Shown one piece after another: positions 34,683 through 43,632 of a stretch of 64,000 bases of DNA (position 1 is the stretch's first letter; each line of letters starts with the position of its first letter). This stretch comes from Acidipropionibacterium thoenii DSM 20276 (lineage in GTDB: Bacteria > Actinomycetota > Actinomycetes > Propionibacteriales > Propionibacteriaceae). The stretch covers positions 36,656 through 100,655 of the forward strand of contig NZ_AUHZ01000012.1 in the NCBI RefSeq assembly GCF_000423445.1. The letters run 5' to 3'. The notes beneath the pieces are model-generated. The model was given only the letters and a program-made list of their open reading frames with translations, was not told where the DNA came from and did no database searches. The position numbers were made by a program, and so were the translations under genes.

Positions 34683-36541
34683 CACAACCCACACGTCCGG
34701 CCAGCCCGACAGGGGCTCCGGCGGCAACCGACCTGTCGGCCAAGCTCCTGCCTGAGCTGCGGTCGATCGGAAATCAGATGGGCATCAAGGGAGCGCAGCG
34801 AATGCGCAAGGCCGATCTGGTGGCCGCCATCACCGATGGTGGCTTCCAGGCCGCGCAGACCGGTGCCCCCCGCTCGTCGCAGAACCCCGGGCGCTCCGGC
34901 GGCGGCCGCCGCTCGCAGGACACCCAGCGGTCCGGCAGCGAGGCTCCGGCCGATCACCCGGACCCGAAGCCGGACGAGACCGAGCAGGCCAGCCCCGAGC
35001 CGGCCAGTACCGACCAGGACAGGGACAATCCTCCGCAGGGACGCAGACAGCGGGGCCGCGATCAGCAGCGCAACCGCCGTGATCGCAACCAGCAGAACTC
35101 CAAGCAGCATGATCAGCAGCACGGCGGCGAGCAGCAGGAGGCCCCCGAGTTGTCGACCAGCCAGGTCAGCGACGAGGTGGGAGCGCGCCTGGAGGCCCTC
35201 TCCCATCAGGCCGGATCCCAGCAGTCCGGCCACCACCGCAGCGTCGAGCATGAGAACAATGAGGAGTCGCCGGTGTCAGCATCGGGCGAGGAGGACTACA
35301 ACGGGGGACGCCGGTCACGGCGCCGCCGCCAGCGTGACCGTCAGAACCGCCGCAAGCGCGGTGGCGACCAGGGTGGCAACAATGAGCCGGAGAGCAGCGT
35401 CCGCGAGGACGACGTGCTGGTGCCGTGTTCGGGAATTCTCGACATCCGCGATCAGTACGCCTTCGTGCGCACCAGCGGCTACCTGCCCGGACCTGGTGAC
35501 GCCTATGTCTCGATGAACCTGGTGCGCAAGCAGGGGCTCCGCAAGGGAGACGTCATCACCGGTGCGATGCGGGCCAAGCGGGAGGGGGACCGGCGGGAGA
35601 AGTTCGCCCCCCTGGTCCGCCTGGACACCGTCAACGGCGCCGACCCCGAGCAGATGCACAATCGCGCCGATTTCTCCCGGCTCACCCCGCTCTACCCCCA
35701 GGAGAGGCTGCGGCTGGAGACCGATGCCAAGAACCTGACCGGTCGGATCATCGACCTGGTCAGCCCGATCGGCAAGGGTCAGCGCGGACTCATCGTCTCC
35801 CCGCCGAAGGCCGGCAAGACGATGACCATGCAGTCGATCGCGAACTCGATCACCACCAACAATCCCGAGGTGCACCTGATGGTGGTGCTGGTGGACGAGC
35901 GTCCCGAGGAGGTCACCGACTTCCAGCGGACCGTCTCCGGGGAGGTCATCGCCTCCACCTTCGACCGCCCCGCCGACGACCACACCCAGCTCGCCGAGCT
36001 GGCCATCGAGCGCGCCAAGCGGCTGGTGGAGCTGGGTCACGACGTCGTGGTGCTGCTGGACGGCATCACCCGGCTGGGGCGGGCCTACAACCTGGCGGCC
36101 CCGGCGTCCGGCCGGATCCTGTCCGGCGGCGTCGACTCGGCGGCGCTGTACCCCCCGAAGCGGTTCTTCGGCGCCGCCCGCAATATCGAGAACGGCGGAT
36201 CGCTGACCATCCTGGCCACCGCCCTGGTGGAGACCGGTTCGAAGATGGACGAGGTGATCTTCGAGGAGTTCAAGGGCACCGGCAACTCGGAGCTGCGGCT
36301 GCGTCGGGAGTTCGCCAACAAGAGGCTCTTCCCGGCCATCGACGTGGATTCCTCTGGCACCCGGCGGGAGGAACTGCTGCTGTCGCGGGAGGAGACCGCG
36401 ATCATGTGGAAGCTGCGCAGGGTGCTGTCGGGCCTGGATGGTTCCCAGGCCCTGGAGATGCTGCTGTCCAAGCTGCGCAAGACCCAGACGAACACGGAGT
36501 TCCTCTTCACCATCGCCAAGACGACGCCGGGCTCGGACTGA
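34679..36541 (+). CDS. rho: Transcription termination factor Rho with actinobacterial insertion domain
   Basis: This 620-residue hexameric RNA-dependent ATPase has a Rho_N domain (about residues 18-50, LSAKLLPELRSIGNQMGIKG). A roughly 170-residue hydrophilic insertion rich in Arg, Asn, Gln and Asp follows (about 60-235, with RGRDQQRNRRDRNQQNSKQH and a polybasic RRSRRRRQRDRQNRRKRGG). The S1-like RNA-binding domain (GILDIRDQYAFVRTSGYLPG) comes next. The ATPase core has Walker A SPPKAGKT, Walker B VVVLLDGITRLGRAYN and the Q-loop-region motif LSGGVDSAALYPPKRFFGAA. The GTG start follows a GAAGGGA site. The bicyclomycin-site residues were not examined individually. Confidence 0.96.
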   Translation: MTQPTRPASPTGAPAATDLSAKLLPELRSIGNQMGIKGAQRMRKADLVAAITDGGFQAAQTGAPRSSQNPGRSGGGRRSQDTQRSGSEAPADHPDPKPDETEQASPEPASTDQDRDNPPQGRRQRGRDQQRNRRDRNQQNSKQHDQQHGGEQQEAPELSTSQVSDEVGARLEALSHQAGSQQSGHHRSVEHENNEESPVSASGEEDYNGGRRSRRRRQRDRQNRRKRGGDQGGNNEPESSVREDDVLVPCSGILDIRDQYAFVRTSGYLPGPGDAYVSMNLVRKQGLRKGDVITGAMRAKREGDRREKFAPLVRLDTVNGADPEQMHNRADFSRLTPLYPQERLRLETDAKNLTGRIIDLVSPIGKGQRGLIVSPPKAGKTMTMQSIANSITTNNPEVHLMVVLVDERPEEVTDFQRTVSGEVIASTFDRPADDHTQLAELAIERAKRLVELGHDVVVLLDGITRLGRAYNLAAPASGRILSGGVDSAALYPPKRFFGAARNIENGGSLTILATALVETGSKMDEVIFEEFKGTGNSELRLRREFANKRLFPAIDVDSSGTRREELLLSREETAIMWKLRRVLSGLDGSQALEMLLSKLRKTQTNTEFLFTIAKTTPGSD

Positions 36542-36697
36542 CAGGTCGGGCCGGCCCCCACCGGGTGTCGGCGGCCGGGCTGCCACCGACTTGAACAGGC
36601 CACCCGGATGCGGAAGAATATGTCGACGCTGCCGGTTCACGCCCTCGAGGACAGATTGTGGGCGACCCGGCATCGATACAACCCAAGGAGCAGTTCC

Positions 36698-36916
36698 ATG
36701 AAGCAGGGTATTCACCCCGATTACCACGAGACCACGGTGGTGTGCACCTGTGGCAACACCTTCACCACGCGCAGCACCGCCCCCAGCGGCACGCTGAGTG
36801 CTGATGTGTGCGCCAAGTGCCATCCCTTCTACACCGGCAAGCAGAAGATCCTGGACACCGGTGGCCGGGTCGCCCGCTTCCAGCGTCGCTACGGGAAGAC
36901 CGCGACCAAGAAGTGA
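36698..36916 (+). CDS. rpmE: 50S ribosomal protein L31 (zinc form)
   Basis: This 72-residue bL31 has a CxC pair at Cys16/Cys18 and CxxC at Cys38/Cys41, so it is the zinc-containing (C+) form. [20 protein letters not shown] and [20 protein letters not shown] are family hallmarks. An AAGGAG site seven bases upstream fixes the ATG at 36698. It is followed by a strong hairpin terminator. Confidence 0.96.
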   Translation: MKQGIHPDYHETTVVCTCGNTFTTRSTAPSGTLSADVCAKCHPFYTGKQKILDTGGRVARFQRRYGKTATKK

Positions 36917-36952
36917 TCCAGCCGCTCCACGGCTGAAATCCCAGATCTGAAT

Positions 36953-36987
36953 GACAGGGCGCCGGGTCGATGACCCGGCGCCCTGTC
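36953..36987 (+). terminator. Hairpin terminator after rpmE
   Basis: A perfect 16-bp GC-rich stem (arms 36953-36968 and 36972-36987, three-base loop) lies 36 bases after rpmE. There is no clear U-run, as is common in actinobacteria. Confidence 0.7.
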
Positions 36988-37045
36988 ACGTCGACTCTGA
37001 CAGACAACCCTGTGATGTCGTCAGAGGGACCGAGGAGGTCCTCAC

Positions 37046-38164
37046 GTGTCAGCTCCGTCGGCCGAGAGCCGTGACCAGATGGCCGGCCTCGAGCAGGACG
37101 ACGTCGTTGCGGCCATGAGAGCGCGGCGCGAGGAGATCGACGCCGCCCTGGTCCGTAGCGAGGTGCTCACCGATCCCTCCGAGGTGCGTCGGCTGTCTCG
37201 CGAGCGGGCCCGCCTGTCGCGGGTCCTCAGTCACGCCGACGCCGTGACGGCACTGGCTGCCGACACCCAGGCCGCAGCCGAGCTGGCCGCCGAGGACGAT
37301 GCTTTCAGCGCCGAGCACGACCGGCTGGCCGCGGACCTGGCGCGCGGCCGCGAGCAGCTCACCGAGCTGCTGGCCCCCTCAGATCCGCTCGATGACGAGG
37401 ACGCCCTGCTGGAGATCCACTCGGGGGAGGGCGGCGAGGAGTCGGCGCTGTTCGCCGCGGATCTGCTGCGGATGTACCAGCACTATGCGGACTCGCTGGG
37501 CTGGCGGGTCGAGGTGCTCGACTCCCAGCCCACCGATCTGGGAGGTCTGAGGTCGGCGACGGTGGGAGTCCGCGGCACCACCGAGCGGCCCGCCTACGGA
37601 ACCTTGAAGTACGAGGCCGGGGTGCACCGGGTTCAGCGCATCCCTGTCACCGAGTCCCAGGGAAGGGTGCACACCTCGGCCGTCGGGGTGCTCGTGATGC
37701 CCGACGTCGACGCCGCCCAGGTCGATCTCGACCCCGGCGACATCCGCGTCGATGTCTTCCGCTCCTCGGGGCCCGGCGGCCAGGGGGTGAACACCACCGA
37801 CTCGGCGGTGCGCCTGACCCACCTTCCCACCGGCATCGTGGTGAGCTGTCAGAACGAACGCAGCCAGCTCCAGAACAAGGAGCAGGCGATGCGCATGCTG
37901 CGCGCCAATCTGATGGCGCTGGCCGCCGAGGAGGCGGCCGACGAGAACACCCGGATGCGCCGCGACCAGGTGCGCTCGGTCGACCGATCCGCCCGGATCC
38001 GCACCTACAACTTCCCGGAGAACCGTCTCACCGATCACCGGATCGGCTACAAGTCGCATCGCCTCGACCAGATCCTCGACGGTGAGCTGGAGGATCTGGA
38101 GACTGCTCTGCATGACGATGAGGTGGCACGGCGGGTGGCGGCGGCCAGCAGGGCTCGCCGGTGA
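37046..38164 (+). CDS. prfA: Peptide chain release factor 1
   Basis: This 372-residue RF1 terminates translation at UAA/UAG. The GGQ peptidyl-hydrolysis motif is in [19 protein letters not shown], and the [20 protein letters not shown] segment is the conserved RF motif. The GTG start has a GAGGAGGT site six bases ahead. Its stop overlaps the prmC start as GTGA, coupling RF1 to the enzyme that methylates its GGQ glutamine. Confidence 0.96.
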   Translation: MSAPSAESRDQMAGLEQDDVVAAMRARREEIDAALVRSEVLTDPSEVRRLSRERARLSRVLSHADAVTALAADTQAAAELAAEDDAFSAEHDRLAADLARGREQLTELLAPSDPLDDEDALLEIHSGEGGEESALFAADLLRMYQHYADSLGWRVEVLDSQPTDLGGLRSATVGVRGTTERPAYGTLKYEAGVHRVQRIPVTESQGRVHTSAVGVLVMPDVDAAQVDLDPGDIRVDVFRSSGPGGQGVNTTDSAVRLTHLPTGIVVSCQNERSQLQNKEQAMRMLRANLMALAAEEAADENTRMRRDQVRSVDRSARIRTYNFPENRLTDHRIGYKSHRLDQILDGELEDLETALHDDEVARRVAAASRARR

Positions 38165-39027
38165 GGGCCGGAGGGCGCGGTGTCGCAGCGCTGCTGGGAC
38201 AGGGTGCCGGCAGCTTGCGGGCCGCCGGACAGGAGTCCGCCCCGGCCACCGCCAGGCTGCTGCTGTGTCATGTCCTGGAGGTCGATCCCACCGGCCTGAT
38301 CCTGGCTGCGCCGCCGACCGATGAGCAGGTCGGCCGATACTGCGACCTGGTGGCGGCATGCGCCGCCGGTCGGCCGGCGCAGTACCTGATCGGCGAGGCC
38401 TGGTTCCGCGGCGTGCGCCTGGCGGTGGGGCCCGGGGTCTTCATCCCCCGTCCGGAGACCGAGCTGGTCGTCGGGGCGGCGCTCGAGGCCTGCCGATCCG
38501 CTGCGGTGTCCGACCGCCGCCCAGTGGTGGTGGACCTGTGCACGGGTTCGGGGGCGATGGCCGCCGCGCTGGCCGGTGAGCTCCCGGAGGCCCGGGTGCA
38601 CGCCGTGGAGGCCGATCCACACGCTCTGGAGTGGGCCGCCAGGAATCTCTCCGGTACCGGCGTCAGTCTCCACGCCGGCGACGCCCGCCGGTTGCCCGAG
38701 GGGGTGGCGGGGCAGGCCGATGTGGTGATGACCAACCCGCCCTACCTGCCACTGGCCCTCAGCGACCAGGTGGCGGCCCAGGTGATCGACAACGAGCCGA
38801 CGGCGGCGCTGTTCTCCGGTGCCGATGGACTGGATCTGATGAGGGATCTGGTACCTCATGCCGCTACTCTGCTGCGGCCGGGCGGATCACTGGTCATCGA
38901 ACATGATCCGAGCCAGCACGAGAGCCTGCCCGAGCTTCTCGTCCGGGACGGTCGATGGTGCAGGATCTGCGATCACGACGACCTGACCGGGCGTGCCCGC
39001 TTCGTCACCGCATGCCGCAGTGCCTGA
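38161..39027 (+). CDS. prmC: Release factor glutamine methyltransferase
   Basis: This 288-residue SAM-dependent enzyme methylates the GGQ glutamine of release factors. An N-terminal helical RF-binding domain (about 1-75) precedes the Rossmann domain with [17 protein letters not shown] (SAM loop) and the NPPY motif in [25 protein letters not shown] is the family signature. It is coupled to prfA by a four-base overlap. Confidence 0.95.
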   Translation: MRAGGRGVAALLGQGAGSLRAAGQESAPATARLLLCHVLEVDPTGLILAAPPTDEQVGRYCDLVAACAAGRPAQYLIGEAWFRGVRLAVGPGVFIPRPETELVVGAALEACRSAAVSDRRPVVVDLCTGSGAMAAALAGELPEARVHAVEADPHALEWAARNLSGTGVSLHAGDARRLPEGVAGQADVVMTNPPYLPLALSDQVAAQVIDNEPTAALFSGADGLDLMRDLVPHAATLLRPGGSLVIEHDPSQHESLPELLVRDGRWCRICDHDDLTGRARFVTACRSA

Positions 39028-39055
39028 GCCGGGCAGAAGACCGACTGGTGGAAGA

Positions 39056-39958
39056 ATGACAGGCATGGATCCAAGTGAAGACACTGACGGTGAGGTGACC
39101 GGGGCGGTGGCCCCTCAGGTCGTCGACGCGGGCCAGGGCCCGGAGGGGACCGACCAGACCGTGGGGACCGACCAGACCGTGGAGACCGACCCAGCGGTGC
39201 AGACCGAGACCATCGACATCTCGGATCCGCAGGCACTGAGCCGTGCCGCCGCCCTCCTCAAGGAGGGTGAGTGCGTGGTCCTGCCGACCGACACCGTCTA
39301 CGGGATCGGCGCCGATGCGATGGACCCGATCGCGGTCCAGCGGCTGCTGATGGCCAAGGGACGGGGGCGCGACATGCCACCGCCGGTGCTCATCGGAGAC
39401 GCCGCGGTGCTGCCTGCCCTGTGCGACCGGGTACCGCCGGCCGCCCAGTCCCTCGCCGAGGCCTACTGGCCCGGTGGGCTGACCTTGATCTTCCATGCCC
39501 AGCAGGACCTCACGATGGACCTGGGGGAGACCAACGGAACGATCGCGGTTCGGGTCCCGGATCAGGACTCCGCCCGGGACCTGCTGAGGATCACCGGCCC
39601 GCTGGCGGTCAGCAGCGCCAACAGGTCTGGTCAGCCGGCTGCGCTGAGCGCCCAGGAGGCCGCCGGCCAGCTGGGCACCTCGGTGGCGCTCTACCTGGAT
39701 GCCGGGCCCTCGAGGATCGGTGAGGCCTCCACCATCATCGACTTCGCCTCCACCGACCAGGGCAAGGTGGTGAGGCAGGGGGCGCTGTCCCTGGCCGAGA
39801 TCCATCTGATCGCCCCCGATGTGGTGGCACTGGAGGCCGAGGAGCCCGAGCCGGCGCCCGAGCCCGACTTGACACCGGACTCGGCTGGGAGCGCCGGCCA
39901 GGCCCCGACCATCGGAGATCCGCCGAGCGAGGACGAGAACTCCGGTACGGCCGACTAG
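39056..39958 (+). CDS. tsaC: L-threonylcarbamoyladenylate synthase (Sua5/YrdC/TsaC), extended
   Basis: This 300-residue enzyme makes the threonylcarbamoyl-AMP used for t6A37 in tRNA. The YrdC core (about 60-240) has VVLPTDTVYGIGADAMDP, the KGR motif in LLMAKGRGRDMPP, WPGGLTLIF and the PLAVSSANRSGQPAA loop. The N-terminal 55 residues are an acidic Thr/Asp extension containing three six-residue repeats. The C-terminal 60 residues are Glu/Pro-rich (EAEEPEPAPEPDLTPD). Both are absent from minimal TsaC. The ATG at 39056 follows a GGTGGAAGA site; the ATG at 39065 is an alternative. It abuts wecA. Confidence 0.9.
   Translation: MTGMDPSEDTDGEVTGAVAPQVVDAGQGPEGTDQTVGTDQTVETDPAVQTETIDISDPQALSRAAALLKEGECVVLPTDTVYGIGADAMDPIAVQRLLMAKGRGRDMPPPVLIGDAAVLPALCDRVPPAAQSLAEAYWPGGLTLIFHAQQDLTMDLGETNGTIAVRVPDQDSARDLLRITGPLAVSSANRSGQPAALSAQEAAGQLGTSVALYLDAGPSRIGEASTIIDFASTDQGKVVRQGALSLAEIHLIAPDVVALEAEEPEPAPEPDLTPDSAGSAGQAPTIGDPPSEDENSGTAD
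39145..39198 (+). repeat. Three 18-base repeats in the 5' part of tsaC
   Basis: Three in-frame copies at 39145, 39163 and 39181 encode GTDQTV, GTDQTV and ETDPAV. The repeat lies in the non-catalytic N-terminal extension. Confidence 0.75.
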
Positions 39959-41074
39959 ATGCGCGAGTACTCCCTGGTCATGCTCGTCTCGGCAGTGACC
40001 ACGTACCTGCTGGCGGGGCTCTGTCGGCAGGTGGCGCTGCGCGTCGGAGCGGTGGCCGAGGTCCGCTCCCGCGATGTGCACACCGTTCCCATTCCCTACT
40101 TCGGTGGGGTGGCAATGCTCGGTGGAGTCGGGCTGTCATGCCTGCTGGCCGACAACCTGCCTTTCCTGGGGCGTCATCCTCTGGTGGGCGACGACGCCTT
40201 GACGATCTGCATCGCCGGTCTGGTGATCTGCGCGGTGGGGGTGGTCGATGACCTTCTGGACCTGCCGGCACTGGCCAAGGCTGCCGGCCAGGTGCTGGCC
40301 GCCGGGATCGTGGTGAACGGCGGAGTGCGGCTGTTCTGGATCCCGCTGCCCAATTCGATCATCGCGCTGGGAACACCCACCTCGATCCTGGTGACGGTGC
40401 TCATCATCGTGCTGTGCGCCAATGCCGTGAACTTCGTCGACGGTCTGGACGGGCTGGCCTCGGGAGTGGTGGCGATCGGCTCCATCGCCTTCTTCATCTA
40501 CACCTACCTGCTGGCCTATGAGCAGGACTTCGTGGTCGCCACCACAGCCTCCCTCATCACTGCGGTGACCGCCGGGGCCTGCTTGGGCTTCCTGCCTCAC
40601 AACTGGCACCCGGCACGAATGTTCATGGGGGACTCGGGCGCCCTGCTGCTCGGGCTGCTGCTGGCCTCCTCGACGATCTCGCTCACCGGCCAGGTGGATT
40701 CCAGCGCGCTGGTGGCCCGCGACGGTGGACTGGTCCCCGCCTACCTACCGATCGTGCTGCCGATGGTGGTGCTGTGCATCCCCCTGTTGGATCTGGTGAT
40801 GGGATATGTCCGGCGCACCCTGCACGGCACCTGGTTCTTCGTCGCCGACAAGAAGCACATCCACCACCGGTTGCTGGCCCGCGGCCACTCCCACGTGAGA
40901 GCCGTGCTGCTGATGTATCTGTGGTCGGCGGTGCTGGCCTTCGGCGCGGTGACGATGGGGCTGGCCAGAAGCCTGTGGTCGGTCGCAGCCTTCCTGGTGT
41001 CGCTGACAGTGGCCATCGTGCTCACCGTGGCCAACAACCATCCGGCCGGCGATGGCGCCGGCGGGGACTCCTGA
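39959..41074 (+). CDS. wecA: Undecaprenyl-phosphate GlcNAc-1-phosphate transferase (WecA/Rfe family)
   Basis: This 371-residue polytopic enzyme transfers a sugar 1-phosphate to the lipid carrier at the membrane, probably starting arabinogalactan-like or teichoic-type wall polymers. There are about eleven membrane helices. Catalytic and metal motifs are GVVDDLLDLPAL (DD), NAVNFVDGLDGLASG and the loop MFMGDSGALLLGLLLA. HIHHRLLARGHSH is the family HIHHRL motif. The ATG follows the tsaC stop directly. The location between tsaC and the ATP synthase genes matches Rv1302. Confidence 0.92.
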   Translation: MREYSLVMLVSAVTTYLLAGLCRQVALRVGAVAEVRSRDVHTVPIPYFGGVAMLGGVGLSCLLADNLPFLGRHPLVGDDALTICIAGLVICAVGVVDDLLDLPALAKAAGQVLAAGIVVNGGVRLFWIPLPNSIIALGTPTSILVTVLIIVLCANAVNFVDGLDGLASGVVAIGSIAFFIYTYLLAYEQDFVVATTASLITAVTAGACLGFLPHNWHPARMFMGDSGALLLGLLLASSTISLTGQVDSSALVARDGGLVPAYLPIVLPMVVLCIPLLDLVMGYVRRTLHGTWFFVADKKHIHHRLLARGHSHVRAVLLMYLWSAVLAFGAVTMGLARSLWSVAAFLVSLTVAIVLTVANNHPAGDGAGGDS

Positions 41075-41087
41075 GAGGCCCGTCCCG

Positions 41088-41552
41088 GTGAGATTCAGGC
41101 CGGTGGGACCGGCGCCAGCATCAGGACAGCAGCAGGACCACACCGGCCGTCAGTTGGCCGCCCTGATGTGGGGGGCGATGGGATGGGCCCTGACAGCGAC
41201 GGTGCTGGCGGCTCTGGGATGGGCGATCCTCGGCGCCAATCGGCCCGCCGACCTGCTGGCCTCACTCATTGGATCGGGACTGGCGGTGGTCTTCCTGTCC
41301 AGCGGACTGTCCATCCACCTGCTGGCCCGTGGTGGATCCTTCGCTGGCGCGATGCTGCTCTTCCTGCTGCAGTTGGGGGTGCTGGGGGTGCTGGGTCTGC
41401 TGATCCTGCGCCAGGACGTGCTGGCCCGGGTCGGCAGCGGGCCGGTGCCACTGGCGGCGTCCATGGCCATGGTGGCGCTGGCATGGACCGCAGGAGTGGT
41501 CGTGGCGGGGGCCAGACGCCATCAGCGGATCCTCCAGGACCGCCGGGGGTAG
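41088..41552 (+). CDS. AtpI-like membrane protein
   Basis: This roughly 154-residue protein has four hydrophobic segments (for example GAMGWALTATVLAALGWAIL and LIGSGLAVVFLSSGLSIHLL), typical of the AtpI/UncI position ahead of atpB. AtpI proteins aid c-ring assembly. The GTG at 41088 has a GAGAGG site eight bases ahead. The in-frame ATG at 41052, overlapping wecA, would add 12 residues. It belongs to the same transcript as wecA. Confidence 0.75.
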   Translation: MRFRPVGPAPASGQQQDHTGRQLAALMWGAMGWALTATVLAALGWAILGANRPADLLASLIGSGLAVVFLSSGLSIHLLARGGSFAGAMLLFLLQLGVLGVLGLLILRQDVLARVGSGPVPLAASMAMVALAWTAGVVVAGARRHQRILQDRRG

Positions 41553-41692
41553 CGCGGTGGGTCGGGCCTCGCCGGCAGGTCGGCGACAGACCCCGGCCCG
41601 GGCCGCGCGGCCGAGTTTTCAGCCGTCAGCCTGTGTCGGGTGGCTTCGGACGGCTCATCGGGCCGGTTTCAGCTGATAGAGTCTCTCGCGTC

Positions 41693-41956
41693 ATGAACAC
41701 ATACGCGTCGTCGCGCAAGCCAGCTGGCGAGGGATCTGACGGATCAGGATCAGAGGACGCCATGGGCGTGCTCAGCTACGTTCTGGCCGGGTTGCTTCTC
41801 TACGGCGGGCTCGGTTGGTTCATCGGCCGGTGGCTCCATCAGAGCTGGATCTTTCCGATCGGCATGATTCTTGGTCTGGCCGCCAGCGTCTATCTCATCG
41901 TGAAGAGGTACGGGTCCGACGCCCCGATCTCCAGCGAGAGCGAGGAGGAGAAGTGA
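41693..41956 (+). CDS. AtpZ-like small membrane protein
   Basis: This 87-residue protein has a hydrophilic Ser/Gly N-terminus, two membrane helices (LSYVLAGLLLYGGLGWFIG and FPIGMILGLAASVYLIV) and an acidic C-terminus. This is the AtpZ layout found before atpB. The stop overlaps the atpB start as GTGA. A 140-base gap to the preceding gene contains a GC-rich inverted repeat followed by GAGTTTTC, possibly a terminator, and a TAGAGT box at 41676-41681. This gene may therefore head the ATP synthase operon proper. Confidence 0.75.
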   Translation: MNTYASSRKPAGEGSDGSGSEDAMGVLSYVLAGLLLYGGLGWFIGRWLHQSWIFPIGMILGLAASVYLIVKRYGSDAPISSESEEEK

Positions 41957-42735
41957 GCCACGGGTTGCTCGTGCCTCTCGAGTACCACACCCCAGGACTT
42001 GAGGACTTCAAGTTCCACGGCACTTTCGGCGTCACCTGGCTGGACAAGCCGTTCTGGCAGGTCATCATCTCCGCGGTTCTGGTGATTGGTCTGTGGCTGT
42101 GGCTCAGTCACTCGATGAAGGTGGTGCCCGGGAAGCGTCAGGTGTTCGCCGAGTACTGCTACGACTTCATCCGCAACACCTTGGCCCGCGACATCATCGG
42201 ATCGGGTTTCCGGAAGTGGCTGCCCTACCTGGTGGCGTTGTTCAGCTTCATCCTGGTCAACAACTGGTTCGGCGAGTTCTTCATCTTCATGTTCCCGACC
42301 TTCTCCCATGTCGGCTTCGTGTACGGTATGGCGCTGGTGTCCTGGGTGGTCTACATCGCCGCCGGAATCCGGGCCCATGGTCCGCTGAAGTTCTTCAAGA
42401 ACTCGATCCTGCCGCCCGACGTCCCGCCGGCCCTGTGGATCCTCATCATTCCGCTGGAGTTCCTGTCCAACTTCATCACCCGCCCGGTGACGCTGGCTCT
42501 GCGACTGTTCGTCAACATGTTCGCCGGCCACCTCATCATCATGATCTTCCTGGTCGGTGGCGGTTACCTGCTCACCTACTCCGGCAACCCGATGTACAAC
42601 GTGACCGGCGGACTGTCGATCATCTTCAGTTTCGCGCTGTTCGGGCTGGAGCTGTTCGTGGGATTCCTGCAGGCCTACGTCTTCACCATCCTGTCAGCGC
42701 AGTACGTCTCCACCTCGATTGCCAGCGAGCACTGA
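41953..42735 (+). CDS. atpB: ATP synthase subunit a
   Basis: This 260-residue Fo subunit forms the proton half-channels. The essential arginine is in the helix RPVTLALRLFVNMFAGHLI, and the final helix LFGLELFVGFLQAYVFTILS carries the conserved Gln. The GTG start at 41953 has a GAGGAGGAG site and overlaps the previous stop by four bases. A 103-base gap follows before atpE. Confidence 0.95.
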   Translation: MSHGLLVPLEYHTPGLEDFKFHGTFGVTWLDKPFWQVIISAVLVIGLWLWLSHSMKVVPGKRQVFAEYCYDFIRNTLARDIIGSGFRKWLPYLVALFSFILVNNWFGEFFIFMFPTFSHVGFVYGMALVSWVVYIAAGIRAHGPLKFFKNSILPPDVPPALWILIIPLEFLSNFITRPVTLALRLFVNMFAGHLIIMIFLVGGGYLLTYSGNPMYNVTGGLSIIFSFALFGLELFVGFLQAYVFTILSAQYVSTSIASEH

Positions 42736-42838
42736 GTCACTGGAGCTCTGAGAGACACCCCAAGTTTTCGTCCCCGCGAGTTGGGGACGTAGATGAGAAA
42801 CGCCCCGGTGGGGGCATCAATCCGGAAGGACACACTTC
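42736..42838 (+). promoter_or_regulatory. Structured atpB-atpE intergenic leader
   Basis: Two small hairpins precede the AAGGA site of atpE: a stem CGTCCCC/GGGGACG near 42769-42789 and a CCCC/GGGG stem near 42803-42818. Leaders of this kind enhance atpE translation in E. coli; a similar role here is inferred. Confidence 0.4.
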
Positions 42839-43060
42839 ATGGTTCCCATGCTTATCGGCGGTTCTCTGAACGCCATCGGATACGGCATCGCGACACTCGG
42901 CCCCGGCATCGGCGTGGCAATGATCTTCGCCGCCGTCATCAACGGCACGGCCCGCCAGCCCGAGGCCAAGCCCGCCATGATGAGCACCGCGTTCATCGGC
43001 TTCGCGGTCGTCGAGGCGCTGGCTCTGTTCGGCTTCGCGCTGGCATTCATCGTCTCGTGA
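42839..43060 (+). CDS. atpE: ATP synthase subunit c
   Basis: This 73-residue hairpin protein makes the rotating c-ring. Helix 1 carries the glycine pattern GYGIATLGPGIGVAMIF, the loop is ARQPEA, and the proton-carrying Glu is residue 59 in AVVEALALFGFAL. The Na-binding ligand set does not appear complete, so it is probably proton-driven. The first residues MVPMLIGGSLNAI correspond to the mature N-terminus. Confidence 0.95.
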   Translation: MVPMLIGGSLNAIGYGIATLGPGIGVAMIFAAVINGTARQPEAKPAMMSTAFIGFAVVEALALFGFALAFIVS

Positions 43061-43632
43061 GTACTGTCATGGCCGCGCCGTTGACAGTACTACTGGTCAA
43101 TCTCGGGCCCTTGATGCCCGAGCATCCCATCGAGATCATCGCCGGCATCGTTCTGGTGCTGATCATCACCTGGGCCTGCGCCAAGTTCATCGTTCCTCGT
43201 TTCGAGGACATGTACCACGAGCGCTCCGAGGCTATCCAGGGCGGCATCGAGCGTGCTGAGAAGGCCCAGGCCGAGGCGAAGGCGGCCCTGGAGCAGTATC
43301 GGGCCCAGCTGGCCGGCGCCCGCGACGAGGCCGCCCAGATCCGTGAGGACGCCAAGACCCAGGGTGCCCAGATCGTCGAGGAGATGAGGGCGAACGCCGA
43401 GGCGGAGGCCAAGCGGATCTCCGCCCACGCCGACGCCCAGATCCAGGCCCAGCGGGATCAGGCGGTGGGGGAGCTGCGCCGCGAGATCGGCGGGCTGGCC
43501 ACCAGCCTGGCAGGCCGTATCGTCGGTGAGTCCCTCGATGACGACACCAGGGTGCAGGCCACTGTCGACAGGTTCCTGGCAGAACTGGCGACCCAGCCGG
43601 CACGTTCGGCCCGGGCGGTGGACAAGGCATGA
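43057..43632 (+). CDS. atpF: ATP synthase subunit b
   Basis: This 191-residue stator subunit has one membrane helix (IIAGIVLVLIITWACAKFIV) and a long charged coiled coil (AEKAQAEAKAALEQYRAQLA onward) that reaches subunit delta. The GTG at 43057 overlaps the atpE stop as GTGA. The ATG at 43069 is an alternative that would lose four residues. The stop overlaps atpH by four bases. Confidence 0.93.
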   Translation: MSTVMAAPLTVLLVNLGPLMPEHPIEIIAGIVLVLIITWACAKFIVPRFEDMYHERSEAIQGGIERAEKAQAEAKAALEQYRAQLAGARDEAAQIREDAKTQGAQIVEEMRANAEAEAKRISAHADAQIQAQRDQAVGELRREIGGLATSLAGRIVGESLDDDTRVQATVDRFLAELATQPARSARAVDKA

